In this document: positions 15,219-18,796 of the stretch, in pieces | How the letters are laid out: every line of letters begins with the position of its first letter | Position numbering within the stretch: position 1 is the first letter of the stretch | NCBI RefSeq assembly: GCF_023228785.1 | Contig: NZ_JALOAN010000041.1 | Location: 1-18,796 of the forward strand | DNA from: Sulfurimonas sp. | GTDB lineage: Bacteria; Campylobacterota; Campylobacteria; Campylobacterales; Sulfurimonadaceae | Direction: 5' to 3' | DNA: 18,796 nucleotides | Made by a program: the position numbers and the translations under genes | The notes under the pieces: generated by a model | Told to the model about the DNA's origin: nothing | Seen by the model: the letters and a program-made list of their open reading frames with translations, nothing else | Databases searched by the model: none

Positions 15219-15954
15219 TTACTTCTTGTCCCTTGAGTCTCTTTTTTAAATTTTTTATTTTTTTATTTTTATTTGAGTAGTATAAAACTTGTTTTGTAAA
15301 ATTTTCGCTACAAACACAGTGCTTCTTATACTCATCTGCCATCAAAACTAATATCTCATCATCTGCCCATAGTTTGGAGAAATTTTTAGCTCTGTCATCC
15401 TCGCTTAGTGCAAAAAACTTCATCCTATTTATATCTACAATTTTAAAGATGTAGTCTTCGCCCTCTTGCTTGATTAAAATATTTCCTGGAGAGTAATCAT
15501 TATGAAAGATATTATCATTATGAAGCTCTAATGTAAATCGTGCAAAAGCCCTAAATACAGCTTCTCTGCTTGAAAAATTTCCATCTAGCAAGGGTTCTCT
15601 TATTGTAAAATCATAGTTAAAATTTTCGCTTACAAAATAACTCTCATTAAGGAGACCAAACTTAAAAAACTCAATATATGCAATAGGCATGGGGGTGAAT
15701 TCTTTTAATTTTAATGAGTGTGTGTAAGATTTTTTAGCTTTAGAATCTCTAAAAAAAGTATATACAATTTTATTTATAATATTTGGAACTTTAAATGATT
15801 TTACAACTGTTGTGTATTTACTATGTTGAACTATTTTTAATTCATTTCTTGCTTTGTGTATAAGTGTGTCATTTTTAGTGAATATATCCCTTATATTCAC
15901 TAAAAAATCCATAAAAAAATCTTTATAAAGTTCATTTATTTCATATCTATTCAT
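15211..15954 (-). CDS. LPS-kinase-like protein (WaaP/KdkA/InaA type)
   Basis: This small cytoplasmic protein of 247 aa has a protein-kinase-like fold and likely phosphorylates a sugar of the LPS/LOS core. HNDYSPGNIL at 151-160 is the catalytic loop (D153 base, N158 metal), IVDINRMKF at 172-180 holds the DFG-equivalent D174, and K52 in VVKSF may bind ATP. The WaaP family has HxDxxxxN and a following D with the same spacing. Start choice: the ATG at 15954 lies 7 bases after a perfect extended -10, which suggests a transcript with no leader. An earlier in-frame ATG at 15993 would add 13 residues and is the alternative. Its end overlaps the GT2 gene by 8 bases. Confidence 0.78.
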   Translation of the reverse strand: MNRYEINELYKDFFMDFLVNIRDIFTKNDTLIHKARNELKIVQHSKYTTVVKSFKVPNIINKIVYTFFRDSKAKKSYTHSLKLKEFTPMPIAYIEFFKFGLLNESYFVSENFNYDFTIREPLLDGNFSSREAVFRAFARFTLELHNDNIFHNDYSPGNILIKQEGEDYIFKIVDINRMKFFALSEDDRAKNFSKLWADDEILVLMADEYKKHCVCSENFTKQVLYYSNKNKKIKNLKKRLKGQEVND

Positions 15955-15961
15955 AAGTGGA

Positions 15962-15970
15962 ATTATATCA
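15962..15970 (-). promoter_or_regulatory. extended -10 box for the LPS-kinase-like gene
   Basis: The - strand reads TGATATAAT, a full TGn extension plus a perfect hexamer. The expected start of transcription is about 15954-15955, exactly at the ATG, so the message may lack a leader. Confidence 0.55.
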
Positions 15971-15982
15971 AAATAATGATAG

Positions 15983-15988
15983 TATAAC
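15983..15988 (+). promoter_or_regulatory. -10 box for the GT4 gene
   Basis: TATAAC on the + strand. Transcription would begin near 15995, leaving about 19 bases with the GGGG site before the TTG at 16014. No -35 box is evident. Confidence 0.35.
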
Positions 15989-16013
15989 CACATTAATTTT
16001 TTGGGGTGTATTT

Positions 16014-17120
16014 TTGAGAAAAATTTTAGAGCTTTGTTTGTCCCCAGATACGGGTGGACTTGAACTATATATGGTTAGAGCCTCGCACTATCTACATGAA
16101 AGTGGCATGAATATAACAAGTGTTATAAATGAAACTGGAAATTTAGAAAAGTACTATCAAAATACTGACTGTAAATATAAGAAGCTAAAAAAATATACTG
16201 CGGTTCTTTCGTTCATAAGTGCTAAAAAATTAGCGAAAATAATTGATGATAATGGTATTACTGTTGTACACATTCACTGGACAAAAGATCTACCAGTCGC
16301 TGTTCTAGCAAAGCTTATATCAAAACAAAAGCCTAAACTCATACAAACTAGACATATGACAATGACTAGATTTAAAGATGATTTTTATCATAGATTTTTA
16401 TATAAAAATATCGACTTAATGCTTGCTGTCACAAAGCAAGTAAAAGAGCAAATAGAAAAATTTATTCCGATTGATGTAGTACCTAATGTTGAAGTTCTGT
16501 ATATAGGGGCAGATAAACCAGAAGCTATTGACTTAGAAGATAAGAAAGCTCTTCGTGATAAGTATAATTTGCAAAGATCTTTTATTGTTGGAATAATTGG
16601 GCGAATAGAAGAAAGCAAAGGTCAGTATTTAGTTATAGAAGCTATTAAAAAACTTGTGCGTAAAAACATAGATGCTAAAGCTTTGATAGTGGGTCATGCT
16701 ATGAATGACAATTACCTAAATAATTTAAAAGATAACATTGAAAAAGAAAAAATAAATGATAAAGTAATATTTACTGGTTTTACAACTAAAGTTCAAAGAT
16801 TGATGCAATTATGTGATGTTATTGTTCTTGCAACTGATAAAGAGACTTTTGGTTTAGTTCTTATAGAAGCAATGCAGTGTGAAATAGCAGTAATAGCAAG
16901 TGATAGTGGTGGACCTTTAGAAATTATTGATAATAATAAAAGTGGACTTTTTTTTAAGAGCAAAGAGTCAGATGACTTAGCTCAAAAACTTGAAATTCTA
17001 TATAGAGATGAAAAGTTAAGGGAAAGTATTGCAACAGCTGGGAAGCTTAAAGCGAATGAGAAGTTTTGCAGCGAAAAACAGTTTAAAAAATTAAAATATA
17101 TTTTAAGTAGCTTTAAATAA
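16014..17120 (+). CDS. GT4 family glycosyltransferase
   Basis: This GT-B-fold retaining glycosyltransferase of 368 aa probably builds the outer core or a related surface glycan. SPDTGGLELYMV near residue 10 is the N-terminal glycine-rich loop, HIHWTKD is the N-domain pocket, VGIIGRIEESKGQ opens the C-domain and ETFGLVLIE at 277-285 is the EX7E motif that binds the nucleotide-sugar donor. The TTG at 16014 has GGGG (16003-16006) 7 bases upstream and starts the protein at the expected RKILELC strand. A GTG at 15957 in the same frame would add 19 residues with no ribosome binding site and would span the promoter. Composition is more AT-rich than the hldD-waaF block. It stands alone, diverging from the kinase-like gene. 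Confidence 0.85.
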   Translation: MRKILELCLSPDTGGLELYMVRASHYLHESGMNITSVINETGNLEKYYQNTDCKYKKLKKYTAVLSFISAKKLAKIIDDNGITVVHIHWTKDLPVAVLAKLISKQKPKLIQTRHMTMTRFKDDFYHRFLYKNIDLMLAVTKQVKEQIEKFIPIDVVPNVEVLYIGADKPEAIDLEDKKALRDKYNLQRSFIVGIIGRIEESKGQYLVIEAIKKLVRKNIDAKALIVGHAMNDNYLNNLKDNIEKEKINDKVIFTGFTTKVQRLMQLCDVIVLATDKETFGLVLIEAMQCEIAVIASDSGGPLEIIDNNKSGLFFKSKESDDLAQKLEILYRDEKLRESIATAGKLKANEKFCSEKQFKKLKYILSSFK

Positions 17121-17162
17121 GAGTATTTGAACTTTCGTAATAGTATAACTCTTTCTTGTTGT

Positions 17163-18260
17163 TTATATAGGTGTTGGAAAACAAATTATTTCTTGTTGAA
17201 ATGCTTTTAATTGTTCGTCATAAAAATCTGGATTTATACGGTATAGATCATTTTGTATCTGTAAAAGTAACCAGTAATTTATTTCTTGATTATAGTGAGT
17301 GATATCTTTATAATTATCAAGATTTTGCGTGATATCAGAGGCTAATTGAAAATCGTATAAATGGACATTTTTGTAAGGTTTAAGTTGTTCAGAAATATAT
17401 TTTTTAAACAAGATTACATCATTGAGTGTATTTTGCTTTTGCATAAGTTTGAATGCTAAAGAGGAGTAGGGTGGGAAAAATATATAAAATTTAATAGAAG
17501 GATTGTTGATAACTATGGTCTGAAGGTATGTATCAAAATTCTTTTTAAGGATAGATATCGAAAATGCACTTTGAATTTTTTCCTTTTCTAGGGTTGACTT
17601 AAGATTATATTTATTTAACTCTTTTATAAAATGTTTTTGTGTCTCTTCTTTGTTAAATAAGCCTTTAAATAGCTCTCCCCAGCTATAAATGGTTTCTAGT
17701 TTTTTTGTTATAGCTGTTTTATTATAAGGTGATTTTATCGCTTGGAGACTTTTTTTAAGTATCTTGTAGTTAAGTAAATAGCGAAGGTCATTAAAAATAT
17801 TATCATCATAAAGATACTCAGGGAAAATAGAAGGGATCTTGTAGTAAGCAGTATCATTTGAAAAGGAGTAGATATCTAGTCCTAAGAAGATAGTCTTGAT
17901 ATCCTGATATTTTAATGCTCGATTTATAGTAGTATAAAGCTCAAAACCTGAGGCTCCTTGTATAGGCAGTTTTGAAGCATTCTGCACTTGAAGAATCTTT
18001 TCAATCTCAGGTGTGTTGAAGTTTTCTACCATAGAAGACCCTGTGATAATGGTATTAAAAGGATAGCTCTTAAGTAAGCCAGCATTGAGATATCTCTGTT
18101 CATCCATTTTAAATGTATAAAAACTTGCTGCTCTATATATTTGAAAGGGATCTACTATGTAATTTATAATAACAGTACCTAAAATAAAAAAATATGAAAT
18201 AAAGAAGCTCAAAAGAGTAAATTTTTTATAGTTGAGCTTTATGATTTTTTTATAGATCAT
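17163..18260 (-). CDS. SGNH-hydrolase-like membrane-anchored protein
   Basis: This 365 aa protein has one N-terminal membrane helix (about 14-37) and a large part probably in the periplasm. ITGSSMVENF (residues about 80-89) has the position and form of the nucleophile loop of SGNH/GDSL-like enzymes, with the first or second Ser as nucleophile. YKDITHYN near the C-terminus gives the D-x-x-H pair. The block LGLDIYSFS and FPPYSSLAF are further strands of the fold. I recognise the type as widespread and uncharacterised; an acyl/acetyl esterase or transferase role on glycans is only a guess. The ATG at 18260 overlaps the stop of the upstream gene by 11 bases and has AGAGA about 9 bases ahead. An earlier in-frame start at 18329 would overlap that gene by 80 bases and is unlikely. 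Confidence 0.6.
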   Translation of the reverse strand: MIYKKIIKLNYKKFTLLSFFISYFFILGTVIINYIVDPFQIYRAASFYTFKMDEQRYLNAGLLKSYPFNTIITGSSMVENFNTPEIEKILQVQNASKLPIQGASGFELYTTINRALKYQDIKTIFLGLDIYSFSNDTAYYKIPSIFPEYLYDDNIFNDLRYLLNYKILKKSLQAIKSPYNKTAITKKLETIYSWGELFKGLFNKEETQKHFIKELNKYNLKSTLEKEKIQSAFSISILKKNFDTYLQTIVINNPSIKFYIFFPPYSSLAFKLMQKQNTLNDVILFKKYISEQLKPYKNVHLYDFQLASDITQNLDNYKDITHYNQEINYWLLLQIQNDLYRINPDFYDEQLKAFQQEIICFPTPI

Positions 18261-18796
18261 GTGAAAATTCTCTATAAATTCCAAAATTAGAATTTTGTGT
18301 TGTTTTATTTTCATCAAATATTCTCTCAAAGATGAGTCGCCCTATACTTTTTACTGTATGAGAGCTATCTCGAAAATTTATAAAATTTTGTGTTATGGTG
18401 TTCTTAGTTCCAAAATCATAGTATGGATGAACAAAGGAAAGCTTATGCTTCATATAGTTATATGTATCGCCTAAGCCTAATGATTCAATCATGTCTAAAT
18501 GTGAAATATGTACAGGACTAATATACAAGATAAGCTCTACGCCATTTTTTTGACAAAGTTGTGTCACCTCTTTTATACGATTTAGGTTGGCATCTATACT
18601 GCTTGGATTTAGAAAGTTTTGAGAATTTAAAAATATTTTGCCCTCTTTGTACTGCTTAAGAGTTGCTTCTATATTTTTTTGTATCTGCTCATCACTAAAT
18701 GGTTGGTCTTTTTCTACAGTAGTTGCTCTTTGTACTATATTGGCATAGATAGTTTTTAAGCTTACAAGAGATGTTTTAAAATTAAAAGTTGCTTCT
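18250..18796 (-). CDS. partial SGNH-like protein, 5' end outside the window
   Basis: The frame is open from the right edge of the window to the stop at 18250-18252, about 181 residues of the C-terminal part; no true start is seen, and the GTG at 18567 is internal. The sequence has a conserved-looking strand VELILYISPVH followed, about 55 residues later, by NFRDSSHTVKSIG, which supplies a D-x-x-H pair like the neighbour's DITH. It probably belongs to the same SGNH-like family as the gene it overlaps by 11 bases, making a tandem pair. The nucleophile loop would be in the missing N-terminal part. Function is unknown; envelope glycan modification is inferred from context only. Confidence 0.6.
   Translation of the reverse strand, partial: EATFNFKTSLVSLKTIYANIVQRATTVEKDQPFSDEQIQKNIEATLKQYKEGKIFLNSQNFLNPSSIDANLNRIKEVTQLCQKNGVELILYISPVHISHLDMIESLGLGDTYNYMKHKLSFVHPYYDFGTKNTITQNFINFRDSSHTVKSIGRLIFERIFDENKTTQNSNFGIYREFSHDL

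Noticed and set aside
17121..17162. Possible terminator after the GT4 gene
   Set aside because: Only GAGT/ACTC with a bulged AT pair can be paired, over a long loop; too weak to call despite the T-rich stretch that follows.
18261..18329. N-terminal extension of the SGNH-like protein up to 18329
   Set aside because: It would overlap the upstream gene by 80 bases and has no ribosome binding site; the ATG at 18260 fits a short overlap and places the membrane helix near the start.
1..18796. CRISPR arrays, tRNA or rRNA genes, insertion sequences
   Set aside because: No regularly spaced repeats, no cloverleaf-like or conserved rRNA segment, and no transposase or paired terminal repeats were found by eye on either strand.

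Overview
The window looks like a piece of a Campylobacterota (Epsilonproteobacteria) chromosome, most likely Sulfurimonas or a close relative. This is judged from the AT-rich base composition, very tight gene packing, short Campylobacter-style promoters with clear -10 boxes and poor -35 boxes, and the protein types present: a complete ADP-heptose pathway for LPS/LOS, cbb3 oxidase maturation factors (CcoI, CcoS), and a small c553-type cytochrome. The genus is inferred from memory of such gene sets and was not tested. No rRNA, tRNA, insertion sequence, phage gene or CRISPR array was seen.

Layout. 1-329: AT-rich leader with no convincing gene. 330-4534 (+): gmhA, gmhB, a one-domain asparaginase-like gene, ccoI and ccoS, all overlapping or nearly touching, closed by a bidirectional terminator at 4572-4596. 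4606-4893 (-): periplasmic cytochrome c. 5008-8029 (+): hldD, hldE and a YfaZ-like outer-membrane protein, each overlapping the next. 8026-13423 (-): a four-gene run read from right to left: membrane-anchored glycosidase-like protein, LTA-synthase-type sulfatase/transferase, waaF, and a stand-alone MnmC-type FAD oxidoreductase. 13499-14461 (+): GT9 heptosyltransferase-like enzyme. 14463-15954 (-): LPS-kinase-like protein followed by a GT2 glycosyltransferase. 16014-17120 (+): GT4 glycosyltransferase. 17163-18796 (-): two tandem SGNH-like proteins; the upstream one runs off the window edge.

How it works together. GmhA, HldE (kinase half), GmhB, HldE (adenylyltransferase half) and HldD form the whole route from sedoheptulose-7-phosphate to ADP-L-glycero-D-manno-heptose. 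WaaF and the GT9 protein are the expected users of that donor on the inner core, and the GT2, GT4 and kinase-like proteins would build or phosphorylate the rest of the core. The sulfatase-family membrane protein probably adds a phosphate-linked group to an envelope glycan, and the glycosidase-like partner beside it probably acts on the same material in the periplasm. Two respiratory items (ccoI-ccoS and the cytochrome) are wedged between the two heptose blocks.

The items most worth a second look are the glycosidase-like/sulfatase pair, the one-domain asparaginase with an intact N-domain active site, the apparently leaderless LPS-kinase-like gene, and the tandem SGNH-like pair.
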